From: Amphritea balenae
Lineage (GTDB): Bacteria > Pseudomonadota > Gammaproteobacteria > Pseudomonadales > Balneatricaceae
NCBI RefSeq assembly: GCF_003858655.1
Contig: NZ_RQXV01000001.1
Location: forward strand, 1-64,000
Direction: 5' to 3'
DNA: 64,000 bases
This document shows, one piece after another, positions 7,118 to 17,118 of the stretch; position 1 is the stretch's first letter, and the number at the start of each line of letters is the position of its first letter. A program made the translations under genes and the position numbers. Under the pieces are notes generated by a model. The model was not told where the DNA came from, did no database searches, and saw only the letters and a list, made by a program, of their open reading frames with translations.

Positions 7118-7594
7118 TTACAGATCAAATTTCACACTTCGAATGGCCTGCAGTATATGGTCTACATCACTCATCGCCCGGTGCCGGCGCAACTGCGCTT
7201 TACAGATAAACTGATACTGAATTAACTCTTCGCGCTGCAAAACAGATTCAAGCCCTTGCAACTTGAACGTCATTGCCTTGCCTGTAGCCTGAAACAACCG
7301 TTGTAACCAGAAATAATCAAACTCCCAGGCATCACTCAGAACAAGCTTATCAGCAAGCGCCGCATTCATACGGTCACATGCGGTATGCACATCGACGCCA
7401 TCACGCAATAGCTCTGAGCGACAGATACCATGCATCTCTTCAGCAAAGTCATCCCAGTAGTCCCATTCATCAGCTGAACAGGGATCGATAAGAAAGTTAT
7501 CACTCGCGCCAGCGAGGCTTTTCCAGGCGACTTCTATTGGATAAGAACGCGGTCCCAGACCGCTCGCTTCAATATCCAGACAGATCAGATCCAT
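7118..7594 (-). CDS. DEDDh-type 3'-5' exonuclease-like protein
   Basis: 158 residues. The RNase H-like exonuclease motifs are present in order: DIEASGLG (Asp7/Glu9), an SDAWEFDYFW segment carrying the motif II Asp, and HRAMSDVDHI, the motif III His and Asp of DEDDh enzymes. Related proteins trim RNA or DNA 3' ends; the substrate of this short form is unknown. Start ATG has AGGAG 6 nt upstream. Single gene, convergent with the HDOD gene. Confidence 0.8.
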   Translation of the reverse strand: MDLICLDIEASGLGPRSYPIEVAWKSLAGASDNFLIDPCSADEWDYWDDFAEEMHGICRSELLRDGVDVHTACDRMNAALADKLVLSDAWEFDYFWLQRLFQATGKAMTFKLQGLESVLQREELIQYQFICKAQLRRHRAMSDVDHILQAIRSVKFDL

Positions 7595-7673
7595 TTATTC
7601 TCCTGCTTAAAATAGAGAAACCGATAACCAGGCTTATTCAGCCACCTTAATTTTATAGGGTTTTATTACTTTC

Positions 7674-8594
7674 TTAACTTTTTTTGAACAACAGAACCTT
7701 TAATGCCTGCTCCGGATCAATATCAGGGAAATCAACCGGGTTCTCAATACGCTCAACAAAACTGAATTCCGGACAGAATTCCTCAACCAGTTGTAGCAGA
7801 AACTGGCTATCAAGTTGCGGAGAGTTCAGACAGAGTAAAAGTTCAGACCCAACCTCAGTTAAATCAGGTAAGCGCCGCAACACTTTTTTATAATCATTAC
7901 TGGCAACGAAGCTGCCGCGCTGAAAACTGGGTGGATCAATAACAATCAGATCATAGGGCCCTTCACGGCGCAGCTTACCCCAGGAACGGAACAGATCATG
8001 CCCCAAGAACTGAACCTTCTGCATCGGGTGCTGATTCAGTCGGTGATTATCACGGCCTGTATTCAGCGCCCCGCGACTCATATCCAGATTGACCACTTTA
8101 TCCGCCCCACCGGCGATGGCTGCAACTGAAAATCCACAAGTATAGGCAAACAGGTTAAGTACCCGCTTATTTGTACTATGATCCTTTACCCAGCGGCGTC
8201 CCTCACGCATATCAAGAAACAAACCACTGTTCTGATTACGCAGAGGCCGTACGTTATAGCTCAGGCCCAGCTCCTGTACCTGAAGTACATCATCAAGATC
8301 CAGATCCGAGTGATTCCAGCGCACTTCAATAACATCATCCTGACGGTATCGATGCTGCACCACCAGCACCTGAGGCTTATAGTCACCAGCAAGTTGACGG
8401 AAATATTCGTCTAAACCATCGATGACGGCAGGGTCATGCTCAGCAAATAAGCGAATAATAACGACCGGCGGCAACAAATCAATAATCAGCTGTTCATACC
8501 CGGGATAGGACCTGCCCCGGCCATGAAACAAACGGCGTACTTCACCTTCGGCAGCATTGAACTGCCCGGTAATCAAATCCAGTATTTGTTGCAT
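7674..8594 (-). CDS. Class I SAM-dependent methyltransferase, RlmI/RlmK-like
   Basis: 306 residues of the COG1092 type, the family of 23S rRNA methyltransferases RlmI and RlmK. Motif I is NLFAYTCGFSVAA around residues 147-159, the acidic motif II is VVNLDMSR, and the catalytic-loop equivalent is VIDPPSFQRG. It lacks the N-terminal PUA domain of RlmI, so it is a stand-alone catalytic domain. The target nucleotide is not deducible from sequence alone. Divergent from htpX. Confidence 0.82.
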   Translation of the reverse strand: MQQILDLITGQFNAAEGEVRRLFHGRGRSYPGYEQLIIDLLPPVVIIRLFAEHDPAVIDGLDEYFRQLAGDYKPQVLVVQHRYRQDDVIEVRWNHSDLDLDDVLQVQELGLSYNVRPLRNQNSGLFLDMREGRRWVKDHSTNKRVLNLFAYTCGFSVAAIAGGADKVVNLDMSRGALNTGRDNHRLNQHPMQKVQFLGHDLFRSWGKLRREGPYDLIVIDPPSFQRGSFVASNDYKKVLRRLPDLTEVGSELLLCLNSPQLDSQFLLQLVEEFCPEFSFVERIENPVDFPDIDPEQALKVLLFKKS

Positions 8595-8742
8595 GATGAT
8601 TCATCCGGATAAAAAAATGCGATTATAGTGATACAGCTATGTGCGAGCCAGTTTTTTAATATCATTCAGTCTGAATCTTGAAACTTAAACCGATCGCCTA
8701 TATCTATATGATCAACATAACCATAAAGAGCTTCTAAAAATC

Positions 8743-9630
8743 ATGATGCGAATCGGTCTTTTTCTTCTTACCAACCTTGCAGTTATTGCGTTGGCCAGTG
8801 TCACCTTAAGCATACTGGGGGTTGGCTCAACTCTTCAGGCTAACGGTGTCGATCTGGATCTTGGTAACCTGCTGGCATTTTGTGCCGTATTTGGTTTTGC
8901 CGGATCTATTGTTTCACTGCTCCTGTCTAAATTTATGGCCAAGCGCTCCACCCGTACAGAGATCATTACCCAGGCTCGTAACGCCGATGAGCAATGGTTA
9001 CTGGATACGGTAAAAGAGCTGTCTGATCAGGCGGGTATCGGTATGCCAGAAGTCGGGGTTTTCCCAGCTCAGCAAGCCAACGCGTTCGCTACCGGCTGGA
9101 ACAGAAACAGCGCTCTTGTAGCAGTCAGTATTGGCCTGCTACAGCGCTTTCGCCGTGAAGAGATTCGCGCAGTTCTGGCCCACGAAATTGGTCATGTTGC
9201 CAATGGTGACATGATTACCCTGACGCTTATTCAGGGTGTTGTTAATACCTTTGTTATGTTCTTCGCCCGTATCATTGGCCACTTTGTTGACCGGGTTATT
9301 CTCAAAAATGAAGAGGGGCACGGATTAGGGTATTTCATCACCACTATCGTTGCTGAGATCGTACTGGGCATTCTGGCATCCACCATCGTTGCCTGGTTTA
9401 GCCGTAAGAGAGAGTTTAAAGCAGATGAAGCAGGTGCCTCACTGGCATCTCCTCACGCGATGATTGGCGCCCTGCAGCGACTTAAAGCTGAATACGAGGT
9501 ACCTGATCAGATGCCATCCACGATGACTGCTTTTGGTATCAGCAGCCACATGAAGACCGGCCTGATGGCTCTGATGGCGACTCACCCACCACTGGACGAT
9601 CGTATCGCAGCTTTACAGAAACGCTCATAA
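8743..9630 (+). CDS. htpX: Membrane zinc protease HtpX
   Basis: 295 residues, the normal length. An integral inner-membrane M48 metalloprotease with cytoplasmic active site, in the membrane-protein quality control pathway with FtsH. Two N-terminal membrane segments (about 4-27 and 42-62) precede the HEIGH zinc motif (His147, Glu148, His151). Two more hydrophobic segments follow, then the third zinc ligand in the EFKADEAGA motif. The first of two adjacent ATG codons is taken. Followed by a strong terminator. Confidence 0.95.
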   Translation: MMRIGLFLLTNLAVIALASVTLSILGVGSTLQANGVDLDLGNLLAFCAVFGFAGSIVSLLLSKFMAKRSTRTEIITQARNADEQWLLDTVKELSDQAGIGMPEVGVFPAQQANAFATGWNRNSALVAVSIGLLQRFRREEIRAVLAHEIGHVANGDMITLTLIQGVVNTFVMFFARIIGHFVDRVILKNEEGHGLGYFITTIVAEIVLGILASTIVAWFSRKREFKADEAGASLASPHAMIGALQRLKAEYEVPDQMPSTMTAFGISSHMKTGLMALMATHPPLDDRIAALQKRS

Positions 9631-9665
9631 CAAGGTTTCACACATAAGTACGTCCTGTTCTATTA

Positions 9666-9687
9666 AACGCCCTTAAGGGCGTTTTTT
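9666..9687 (+). terminator. Rho-independent terminator after htpX
   Basis: AACGCCC-TTAA-GGGCGTT followed by a T-run. Confidence 0.9.
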
Positions 9688-9937
9688 ATTGTCTAGCTTT
9701 TAGTTAGCTCAGAGAGGTAGCATTTTTTTCTTTTTTACGCCAACAAATCTAATCGCAAAATTCTCATATAACCGCTTGGTTTAAGATAAAAAAATTCATT
9801 TTACCCCAGCCCATATTGTCCCATAATCTGATTAGGCGCGAATTGGTCAGATAGGCCAGTTTGATCATGTGAAACACTGGCGCAGCAGTTTTATCCTGCA
9901 GCATTTGTCCCACACATTACATGTGAAGAGCGAAGTC
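9688..9937. other. AT-rich intergenic region
   Basis: About 250 bp between the htpX terminator and the small charged-protein gene. It is A/T-rich with no supported ORF or RNA gene. A CACATTACATGTG dyad lies near the right end and may be part of the promoter region of the next gene. Confidence 0.5.
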
Positions 9938-10123
9938 ATGACAGACAAACACGAACAGACTTCCGATCTCGACGAGGTCGCTGACAACTGGGTTGATCCA
10001 GAAATAAAGATCGATGCCAAAGAGAAAAAATTCTGCTGTGATACGGAAAAACGAAAACGTATAGAGCAGCTCAGAGAAGCGCGTGAGTTGGAACGTGAAC
10101 TACGTGAATTCTATGATGATTAG
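9938..10123 (+). CDS. Small charged protein, PA3496-like family (copy 1)
   Basis: 61 residues from ATG 9938; a longer reading from 9869 is not supported by an SD. Highly charged, with an acidic N-terminal half and a C-terminal KRKRIEQLREAREL helix ending in an acidic tail. This matches the pattern of the short PA3496-type proteins, annotated as putative envelope-integrity proteins. No signal peptide. A related gene lies 213 bp downstream. The family assignment rests on the (K/R)R-x-IE-x-(L/Y)-x-E-x-(R/K) core and is moderate. Confidence 0.6.
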   Translation: MTDKHEQTSDLDEVADNWVDPEIKIDAKEKKFCCDTEKRKRIEQLREARELERELREFYDD

Positions 10124-10310
10124 AGCGGTGCCATAGCCGCCCCTTACCTGCATCCGATTATATCCACGACTCCCTTGTCGTTTTCACCGCTGTAGTTACA
10201 TGCCTTTGCTATATAACAACGGTTATCCATTTTTGTTATAAAACTTTAACACCGAAGTCATCTGCTGTTCATACAAAAGAGGTTTTATAAGCTGAACGTT
10301 AATAACTTCA

Positions 10311-10338
10311 GAGTATGGAACAATGAGTATGGAACAAT
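10311..10338 (+). repeat. 14-bp tandem duplication over a start codon
   Basis: GAGTATGGAACAAT occurs twice in direct succession (10311-10324 and 10325-10338). It duplicates the short translation-initiation context (GGA plus ATG) just in front of the small gene at 10337. Confidence 0.85.
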
Positions 10339-10531
10339 GAGTAGCAAAATTCGCCTGGATGACCTGCCAATCGGTACGCTGGACGAACTGGATAATCATT
10401 TATGCAGTGAGTCTGATATGGCGCCCAGAAAGCGGGAATACAAAAAGCCCCGTAAACGCCAGATGATTGAGGACTATATGGAGCAACGCTCCCTGAAGAG
10501 GCGACTCAGCGAATCCTATGACCTGATCTGA
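10337..10531 (+). CDS. Small charged protein, PA3496-like family (copy 2)
   Basis: 64 residues: an acidic/mixed N-terminus, then a basic stretch and the core KRQMIEDYMEQRSLKRRL, ending in a short acidic/hydrophobic tail. The core has the same layout as the gene at 9938, so the two are probably diverged paralogues. ATG 10337 follows a tandemly duplicated 14-bp block that creates alternative upstream ATGs out of frame. Function unknown. Confidence 0.6.
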   Translation: MSSKIRLDDLPIGTLDELDNHLCSESDMAPRKREYKKPRKRQMIEDYMEQRSLKRRLSESYDLI

Positions 10532-10582
10532 ACTGCCGAAATATGATTAAGATTAGAGGCTGTATTCAGGCGACAGCATCGC

Positions 10583-12949
10583 TTAGCGCTGCTGTCGTTT
10601 AATACTGGTACGACCCGCTGATTTTTTACCTTTTTTCGGTGCAGATGATTTTTTGCCCCGCCCCGGCACACCTGACCCGGTTTTAGTATTCGATGCCCGG
10701 CTTTTCGTCCGGTTATCAGACGAACTACTGGCACGTCCCTTAGAACGAGCATCGTTAGCGGCGCCTTTACCTGCAACAGCTTTGTTATGGGCTTTAGCTT
10801 TAGCCTGAGCCTTACGCCCTTTCGGCTCTTCCTCTGCAACCACCAGCTGACCCGTGCGATTTCCAATCAGATCCTCTCGCCCCATCTCTTTAAGCTTTAA
10901 GCGGAGAGTCGGCCAGTTTTCAGGATCGTGATAACGCAACAATGTTTTGTGTGCTTTACGTTGCTCCTTATCTTTTGGAATATAAAGCTGTTCACTCTTA
11001 TAGGTTACCTGCTTTAACGGATTCTTCTCTGAATAATACATCGCGGTAGCCAACGACATCGGCGAAGGATAGAAATTCTGAACCTGATCCACCTTGATAT
11101 CGTTTTGCTTTAACCATAGTGCCAGACTCAGCATATCTTCATCTTCACAGCCCGGATGCGCGGCAATAAAGTATGGAATCAGATACTGTTTTTTCCCCGC
11201 TTCGCGGGAGAAACGATCAAACATTTTTTTGAAATCATAGTAAGTGCCCATGCCCGGTTTCATCATCTTAGTCAGGGTATTTTCTTCACTATGTTCCGGC
11301 GCGATCTTCAAATAGCCACCGACATGATAGGTAACCAGCTCACGAACATATTCAGGATCTTTTACTGCCAGGTCGTAGCGCAGACCGGAAGCGATGGCGA
11401 CATTGTGGATACCCTTCATTTTACGGGCTTTACGATACAGTTCTGTAGTACGACTGTGATCGGTATCCAGGTTTTTACAAATGGTCGGATAAACACAGGA
11501 TAATTTACGGCAATTAGACTGTATTTCATCATCATTACAATTCAGAAAATACATATTTGAAGTCGGACCACCCAGATCAGAAATCGATCCGGTAAATCCA
11601 GGCACCTTATCCCGCATCGCTTCCATTTCATTCAGAATCGACTCATGCGAGCGACTCTGAATAATACGTCCTTCGTGCTCAGTGATAGAGCAGAAAGTAC
11701 AACCACCAAAACAACCACGCATTATGTTGATCGAAAAACGGATCATGTCATAGGCGGGAATCTTATTCTTTCCATACTCAGGATGTGGCACCCGCTGATA
11801 AGGCAAACCAAATACGCCATCCATTTCCGGTGTTTCCAGGGGAATCGGCGGTGGATTAACCCAGATCTCTCTATTGCCATGCTTTTGCATCAGGGCTCTG
11901 GCGTTATGAGGATTTGATTCCTGATGTAGCACCCTTGATGCGTGAGCATAGAGAGCAGGATCTTTAGCGACTTTTTCGAATGACGGCAGACGAATATAGG
12001 TAGTTTCAGCGCACAACTTCTCTTTACGCTTCAACGGCATCGGAATGATTCTGATGGGCGCTACCTCAGTTTCTGAGGCCTGACTACCTGTTACTGAGCT
12101 ATTCGTTACTGAGCCATCGGTTACAGAGCTGTCAGCACCACAACGTTTAGTCGTAGGGTCAATCAGCTTATCGGCACCACTCTGGTCATTACCAAAATCG
12201 TAAGGGTTGGGTAATTTATCAATATTACCAGGCCAGTCAATCCGGGTTGAATCCAGCTCAGTGAAGCCCGCGGGAGCCTGTTGTCGAATATGTACAGTGC
12301 CCCGCAGGTTCCACATCTCATCGATACTTTTACCTGCAGCCAGGCAGTGGCTGATTTCAACAATGGCCCGCTCGGCGTTACCGTATAACAAAATATCAGC
12401 CGTAGCATCCATCAGCACAGAGCGACGCACCTTATCACTCCAGTAATCATACTGGGCGATCCGCCGCAAACTTGCCTCAATTCCACCCAGTACAACCGGG
12501 ACATCGGTATAAGCTTCTTTACAACGTTGGCTATATACAATGACTGCCCGATCAGGTCTCTCTCCGCCTTTTCCACCCGCGGTATAAGCATCATCGTGGC
12601 GCATGCGCAGATCAGCAGTGTATCGATTAATCATCGAATCCATATTGCCTGCGGTTACCCCGTAATACAGATTGGGTTTGCCTAAGGCTTTAAAAGCGTC
12701 TGCGCTACGCCAGTCTGGCTGAGCAATAATGCCGACGCGAAACCCCTGAGCTTCAAGTAAACGGCCCATAACAGCCATGCCAAAACTGGGATGATCAACA
12801 TAGGCATCTCCAGTAACGATAATGATATCGCAGCTATCCCATCCCAGCTGTTCCATCTCGGCACGACTGGTAGGTAAAAAAGGCGCAACACCGAAGCATT
12901 CAGCCCAGTAACGGGGATAGGAAAAAAGATCAGGGGCGGTTTTCTTCAT
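10583..12949 (-). CDS. ygiQ: YgiQ-family radical SAM protein
   Basis: 788 residues. The N-terminal UPF0313 region with a B12-binding-like fold carries [22 protein letters not shown] early on. The radical SAM core has its CxxxCxxC cluster motif in GCFGGCTFC (around residues 410-418). The C-terminal tail is lysine/serine/alanine-rich and low in complexity, common in the family. The reaction is unknown. An unusual serine/threonine/valine-rich insert with [11 protein letters not shown]-type repeats lies near residues 275-295. It is a single gene with only a weak SD. Confidence 0.9.
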   Translation of the reverse strand: MKKTAPDLFSYPRYWAECFGVAPFLPTSRAEMEQLGWDSCDIIIVTGDAYVDHPSFGMAVMGRLLEAQGFRVGIIAQPDWRSADAFKALGKPNLYYGVTAGNMDSMINRYTADLRMRHDDAYTAGGKGGERPDRAVIVYSQRCKEAYTDVPVVLGGIEASLRRIAQYDYWSDKVRRSVLMDATADILLYGNAERAIVEISHCLAAGKSIDEMWNLRGTVHIRQQAPAGFTELDSTRIDWPGNIDKLPNPYDFGNDQSGADKLIDPTTKRCGADSSVTDGSVTNSSVTGSQASETEVAPIRIIPMPLKRKEKLCAETTYIRLPSFEKVAKDPALYAHASRVLHQESNPHNARALMQKHGNREIWVNPPPIPLETPEMDGVFGLPYQRVPHPEYGKNKIPAYDMIRFSINIMRGCFGGCTFCSITEHEGRIIQSRSHESILNEMEAMRDKVPGFTGSISDLGGPTSNMYFLNCNDDEIQSNCRKLSCVYPTICKNLDTDHSRTTELYRKARKMKGIHNVAIASGLRYDLAVKDPEYVRELVTYHVGGYLKIAPEHSEENTLTKMMKPGMGTYYDFKKMFDRFSREAGKKQYLIPYFIAAHPGCEDEDMLSLALWLKQNDIKVDQVQNFYPSPMSLATAMYYSEKNPLKQVTYKSEQLYIPKDKEQRKAHKTLLRYHDPENWPTLRLKLKEMGREDLIGNRTGQLVVAEEEPKGRKAQAKAKAHNKAVAGKGAANDARSKGRASSSSDNRTKSRASNTKTGSGVPGRGKKSSAPKKGKKSAGRTSIKRQQR

Positions 12950-13102
12950 GGAAATAATTCGAACAACTTATTACGAGGAGCTGTATTGTCTCAGAAAGCC
13001 GTTCGGACAGGTAGTAAAAAAGCGCTCTACAACTGATGTTTACTGGGCGCTAAACTAAAAGCAGAGTAAAATGGTAGGAATTGAAACAGATGAAACGACA
13101 CC

Positions 13103-13288
13103 ATGACCTTAGAAAAGCCAACCCGCCCTGCAGATTTTGAATGTTGTGAAGGCCAGTGCTCTCCTTGCGTTTGGGATACCTATTTCGAAGAGATGAACGC
13201 CTGGAATGCGGCTCAAAAAGCGGCCAAAGCCGCTGAACAAGCGGCCTTAGATAAACCTGAAACAAATACTGAATCATCAACTGACTAA
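13103..13288 (+). CDS. Oxidoreductase-like domain (OXLD) small protein
   Basis: 61 residues. The N-terminal PxxFECCEGQCSPCVWDTYFEEM is the cysteine-rich signature of the oxidoreductase-like domain (Pfam Oxidored-like), with Cys14, Cys15, Cys19 and Cys22. The rest is an alanine-rich helix with an acidic tail. Related short proteins are found next to varied genes and the biochemical role is not established. Divergent from ygiQ. Confidence 0.8.
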   Translation: MTLEKPTRPADFECCEGQCSPCVWDTYFEEMNAWNAAQKAAKAAEQAALDKPETNTESSTD

Positions 13289-13318
13289 ACCCTGTTTAGC
13301 CAGGCTTATATTTCCAAT

Positions 13319-14368
13319 TTATAGATCAGCACTATCTACCAATTCAATGCGGTAATCGCCATTATATTCTTTCAGTTCACCAATGGGCTGTAGCTCAAGA
13401 CCATAACGAGCCCCTAAGGCCTCAACCTCGATTGATGCATTGGAATCAACGGCCACCAGCAACCCCCCGCTGGTTTGAGGATCACAGAACAATCGTTGCT
13501 GCCGCTCCGTCATCGGCGCAATTTTGCTGCCATAACTGTCAAAGTTACGCAGGCTTCCCCCGGGGATACAGCCCTGATCAAGGTAATGATCGACTCCCTC
13601 CAATAACGGAACAGCATCAGCATCGATAGTCGCAGCCAGATCACTGCCTTCACAAATTTCCAGCAGATGCCCCATCAAACCAAAACCGGTCACATCGGTA
13701 ATGGCTGAAACGCCCTCAATCTCAGACAGCGGATTGCCGATTTTATTCAGGGTTGTCATATTCGCAACAACTTGCCGTTCATGCTCCGGACTTAACTTAT
13801 CCTGTTTTTTTGCTGTGGTCAGAATACCTACGCCAATGGGCTTGGTCAGATAAAGCTTTGCACCACCGCGAGCGCTGTTGTTCCGCTTCACCTGCTGAGT
13901 CGCAATAGTACCGGTCACCGCAAGGCCAAAAATAGGTTCAGGAGCATCGATAGAATGCCCTCCGGCCAGCGCAATGCCCGCATCGCGACATACCGCTCGC
14001 CCCCCTTCCAACACCTGCTGTGCAATCTCTGGTGCTAACAGGTTTACTGGCCAGGCCAGTATCGCGATCGCCATAACGGGCTTGCCGCCCATAGCATAGA
14101 TATCACTTATCGCATTAGCCGCAGCCACCCGGCCGAAATCATAAGGATCATCAACTATAGGCATAAAGAAATCGGTGGTACTGATTAGTGCCTGACCATT
14201 GCCAATATCATAAACCGCCGCATCATCACTACTTTGATTCCCAACCAGTAGTTTTGGATCATCAAAACCCGGTTGATCGGTCTGTAAAATAGTTTTCAGT
14301 ACCGCCGGCGAAATTTTACAGCCACAGCCTGCACCATGGCTGTATGCGGTTAATTTGATATCACTCAT
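13319..14368 (-). CDS. selD: Selenide, water dikinase SelD
   Basis: 349 residues, full length. It makes selenophosphate from selenide and ATP for selenocysteine tRNA and/or 2-selenouridine in tRNA. The glycine-rich N-terminus [11 protein letters not shown] carries the catalytic Cys15 and Lys18 (E. coli Cys17/Lys20). Asp residues for Mg-ATP follow in SSDDAAVYD and STTDFF. The enzyme uses Cys, not Sec. No selA, selB or selU/mnmH gene is near, so the downstream use of selenophosphate cannot be told from here. Confidence 0.95.
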   Translation of the reverse strand: MSDIKLTAYSHGAGCGCKISPAVLKTILQTDQPGFDDPKLLVGNQSSDDAAVYDIGNGQALISTTDFFMPIVDDPYDFGRVAAANAISDIYAMGGKPVMAIAILAWPVNLLAPEIAQQVLEGGRAVCRDAGIALAGGHSIDAPEPIFGLAVTGTIATQQVKRNNSARGGAKLYLTKPIGVGILTTAKKQDKLSPEHERQVVANMTTLNKIGNPLSEIEGVSAITDVTGFGLMGHLLEICEGSDLAATIDADAVPLLEGVDHYLDQGCIPGGSLRNFDSYGSKIAPMTERQQRLFCDPQTSGGLLVAVDSNASIEVEALGARYGLELQPIGELKEYNGDYRIELVDSADL

Positions 14369-14486
14369 ATCTGCTACTTATCTGCTCTGGCTGAAGAAAA
14401 GAAGCAATCATAACTCAGCCATTGGCAGCAGCGACGGCCAATAGTAAGATTCTGTGATCTCTATCAATCCGGGAATAACAATAATC

Positions 14487-14975
14487 ATGAGCAACCCAGC
14501 CCCAGTGGTATTCAATACCAACATCAAACCCGAATGGCTTGATTACAATAACCATATGAATGTCGCCTACTACGTTCTTATTTTTGATCTGGCGGGCACC
14601 GAACTGGTTAGTCAACTTGGTCTGAGCGAAGCAGTTACTAAAGCGACAGATATCTCCTGGATGGTTTTAGAGAATCACATTACCTATAACAATGAAGTTG
14701 TTCTGGATCAGCCGGTCGAGGTACGTTGCCAATTAGTTGATCATGACAGCAAACGTATCCATCTGTATTTTGAGATGTATGCAGATAATGGCGACGGCAC
14801 CCAGTACCTGGCCTCCACCCTTGAACAGATGGCAATGTGTGTCGATCTGAAAAGCCGTAGCAGCTGCACCTTTCCGGATAATATTGCTGCTAACATCAAC
14901 GCAATGGCTGAACAACAATCGACGTTGCCCCGCCCCGAAAATACAGGCCGGGTAATAGGTATACGTCGAAAATAG
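14487..14975 (+). CDS. Hotdog-fold thioesterase, 4HBT type
   Basis: 162 residues from ATG 14487. The N-terminal motif DYNNHMNVAYYVLIFD is the 4-hydroxybenzoyl-CoA thioesterase-like active-site region (D at the family position before NHM). It is probably an acyl-CoA thioesterase of betainyl-CoA or carnitine-thioesterase relatives; the acyl group is unknown. An upstream in-frame ATG at 14454 lacks an SD, while GGGAA lies before the chosen start. Single gene, divergent from selD. Confidence 0.8.
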   Translation: MSNPAPVVFNTNIKPEWLDYNNHMNVAYYVLIFDLAGTELVSQLGLSEAVTKATDISWMVLENHITYNNEVVLDQPVEVRCQLVDHDSKRIHLYFEMYADNGDGTQYLASTLEQMAMCVDLKSRSSCTFPDNIAANINAMAEQQSTLPRPENTGRVIGIRRK

Positions 14976-15068
14976 CCTTTCATTCCCCAAAGCGGGTATC
15001 CATCGCTGGAGAATACTCCGATTCAGAGCAACACTAATCCTGTTACCTCTTTATCGGAGTGCCTTTAT

Positions 15069-15488
15069 ATGAGCCTTGCCCGCCTTACCTACGTTAGCGA
15101 TTCCAATAAACTGATTGAATGGTCATTAGTTAAAGAGATTCTTGAAGTTGCACAACCTAAAAACCAACGACTCGGCGTTAGCGGAATTTTATTAAGTCAT
15201 GGTATGAACTTTTTGCAACGCCTCGAAGGCGAACAACAGATTATTGAAGAGCTATACCAGAGCATTCTCAATGACTCCCGACATACCAATCTACGGTTGC
15301 TAGAGGTCACTCCGATATCACATCGTCAATTTGGACAATGGTCGATGCAAGGCTTTGAATTTGAGCAGCTGTCAACCGATCATCAGACACACATTCTGGA
15401 CCGGTACTTTTATGACAAGCGAGCCTTTTACATTCCAACTGACGATCAGACCTGTCTGAACCTGATTGATGATCTGAAATTAAGCTAA
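15069..15488 (+). CDS. BLUF-domain blue-light sensor
   Basis: 139 residues. One BLUF domain that binds FAD and senses blue light. The key residues are all present: Tyr8 in LTYVS, Asn32, and Gln50 in FLQRLEG. The GVSGILL and NDSRH motifs are present, and the distal Trp91/Met93 in FGQWSMQGF are present too. There is no output domain, so it is a short BLUF protein that must signal through a partner. GGAG lies upstream of the ATG. The next gene, a DUF2157-like membrane protein, starts 72 bp later and may be cotranscribed. Confidence 0.92.
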   Translation: MSLARLTYVSDSNKLIEWSLVKEILEVAQPKNQRLGVSGILLSHGMNFLQRLEGEQQIIEELYQSILNDSRHTNLRLLEVTPISHRQFGQWSMQGFEFEQLSTDHQTHILDRYFYDKRAFYIPTDDQTCLNLIDDLKLS

Positions 15489-15560
15489 AGAACCTCATAT
15501 CCCCCTTACCCAACAAGGTATAAAACGCTAAGCTGGGGTTTTCACCAGCCGGACAATTAC

Positions 15561-16538
15561 GTGGATAGAGAGACTTTGCAGCGGGCAGCTGATCGCGGCA
15601 TTATCAGCCAGCAACAGTTAAGCCAATTAATCAGCTTTGCCGCCTCTGAACAGCCTGATGAAGACCAGACATCAGGTGAAGAACAGTTACGTTTTGTGCG
15701 TAATTTTGGCGATATATTCATTGCCCTCGGGGTACTTTTTGTCACCTTTTCAGTAAGCGCTATGGAACTGTCTCAATTGCAATGGCTACTACCTGTGATT
15801 GTGTATCTGGCGGCTGCAGAATGGCTGGTTCGGATACGCAGACTTGCGCTGCCGGGAATTACGATTCTGGTATCGACCTTGTACTTCCTCAGTAAAGCAC
15901 TGGGCATCTCTGAATTTGAAACAGCAGAACTTCAATTTCTCACCCTGAGTGGCTGCTCATTGCTGTTCTATCTACGCTATCGAATGCCTTTCAGCCTGCT
16001 CCCCGTCGCCGGCGGACTTGTTGCAGCTGTCATAAGTCTGATAGGTCTGGAGATGCTGGAGCATCAATTACTATTTACGCTCTTTGGTCTCTGTGTTTTT
16101 TTTGCTGCTATGAGTTTCGATGCCCGGGATCGTCGGCGCCAGCAACGGGCCAGTGATTGTGGCTTCTGGCTCCACCTGCTGGCATCACCGCTGATAGTGC
16201 ACGGCATGATGACAACACTGCTGTTCAGCGACCTTGCTGTACTGGATACAGGCAGTAACCGAGAACTGTCTCTGCTACTGTTTTTCCTGCTCTTCATGCT
16301 AACAGCCTTGTTTGTAGATCGCCGTGCAATGCTGGTATCAAGCCTATCTTATGCCATCTATGCAATCTTCCAGGTGGTCAACAACAACCTTCTGGATAGC
16401 AGCAACCTGCCGTTACTTATATTTATCGGCTTCGGTATTTTTATCGTTTTCTTTGGTACCTACTGGTACCGTTTACGTCGTTTAATCTTTGGTCATTTCA
16501 GTAACAGCACTGTCGCTGGCTTTGTTCCGCCAATTTGA
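15561..16538 (+). CDS. DUF2157-like multi-pass membrane protein
   Basis: 325 residues beginning at GTG. A short N-terminal soluble part (QQLSQLISFA type) as in DUF2157 proteins is followed by about nine to ten hydrophobic segments from residue 50 to 310, several bounded by arginine-rich loops. Function unknown. Following the BLUF gene in the same direction with a short gap, it could be the membrane partner of the light sensor, but there is no direct evidence. Confidence 0.7.
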   Translation: MDRETLQRAADRGIISQQQLSQLISFAASEQPDEDQTSGEEQLRFVRNFGDIFIALGVLFVTFSVSAMELSQLQWLLPVIVYLAAAEWLVRIRRLALPGITILVSTLYFLSKALGISEFETAELQFLTLSGCSLLFYLRYRMPFSLLPVAGGLVAAVISLIGLEMLEHQLLFTLFGLCVFFAAMSFDARDRRRQQRASDCGFWLHLLASPLIVHGMMTTLLFSDLAVLDTGSNRELSLLLFFLLFMLTALFVDRRAMLVSSLSYAIYAIFQVVNNNLLDSSNLPLLIFIGFGIFIVFFGTYWYRLRRLIFGHFSNSTVAGFVPPI

Positions 16539-16562
16539 AACCAGCCCCATAAACACTTATAC

Positions 16563-16592
16563 AGCCTCTGCACTTCCTTTACAGAGGCTTAA
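16563..16592 (+). terminator. Possible terminator after the DUF2157 gene
   Basis: AGCCTCTG / CAGAGGCT stem with an 11-nt loop. Only a weak T-rich sequence follows. Confidence 0.45.
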
Positions 16593-16677
16593 TTCTGCTG
16601 CTTTTCTGACTGAAAAATCATCCGCTTTGTAGCACGACTATTGCACTAAAATTTAACCGTAAGCGAGGTTAAATATC

Positions 16678-17118
16678 ATGTGTAGTTTAAGAGCATTTCT
16701 AATTTTTATACTCTGCTGTACGCCAGCTTTAGCGTTAGCCGAAACAGATATACGTCTGCATGGTGGGATTTCGATAGGAACCGGAAATCTACGTATCTAT
16801 ATCACTGACCGACACCATAATTATCGAAGCTATTCATATAGAGACAGATACCAGCGCTCCTATAAACCAAGACATCACCATTCATACCGGGACAGTTACA
16901 GGCATTCGTATAAACACAGACATTCATATAAAGATGGCTACTACCATCCAGGCAGAGCTAAGGGGCATTATCGCAATAAGCCACATAGACAGGATCAGTA
17001 CTATCGCCATAACGGCCACCTGAAACGTTATCCTGTATACCAGCGGATACTTATTCGGGATCCGGCAATGCATGACTATCGACGCTATCGCCATCAGCGC
17101 TCGTATCAATATCGATAA
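16678..17118 (+). CDS. Secreted Tyr/His/Arg-rich low-complexity protein
   Basis: 146 residues. A Sec signal peptide (residues 1-21, cleavage after ALA) is followed by a mature region very rich in Arg, Tyr, His and Ser, in irregular SYRDRYQRSY / HSYKHRHSY repeats. The mature protein would be strongly basic and possibly metal-binding. No family was recognised. GAGG lies 9 nt before the ATG. Its 3' end overlaps by 68 bp a convergent small gene on the other strand (17051-17305). Confidence 0.7.
   Translation: MCSLRAFLIFILCCTPALALAETDIRLHGGISIGTGNLRIYITDRHHNYRSYSYRDRYQRSYKPRHHHSYRDSYRHSYKHRHSYKDGYYHPGRAKGHYRNKPHRQDQYYRHNGHLKRYPVYQRILIRDPAMHDYRRYRHQRSYQYR

Noticed and set aside
9703-9721. tRNA D-arm-like string (TTAGCTCAGAGAGGTAGC)
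   Set aside because: No anticodon or T-arm follows and the downstream sequence is T-rich; chance similarity.
10516-10866. 116-residue minus-strand ORF overlapping the ygiQ 3' end
   Set aside because: It is another frame of the lysine/serine-rich ygiQ tail with no own SD.
13050-13280. 76-residue minus-strand ORF opposite the OXLD gene
   Set aside because: Antisense shadow; the plus-strand ORF has a clear family signature.
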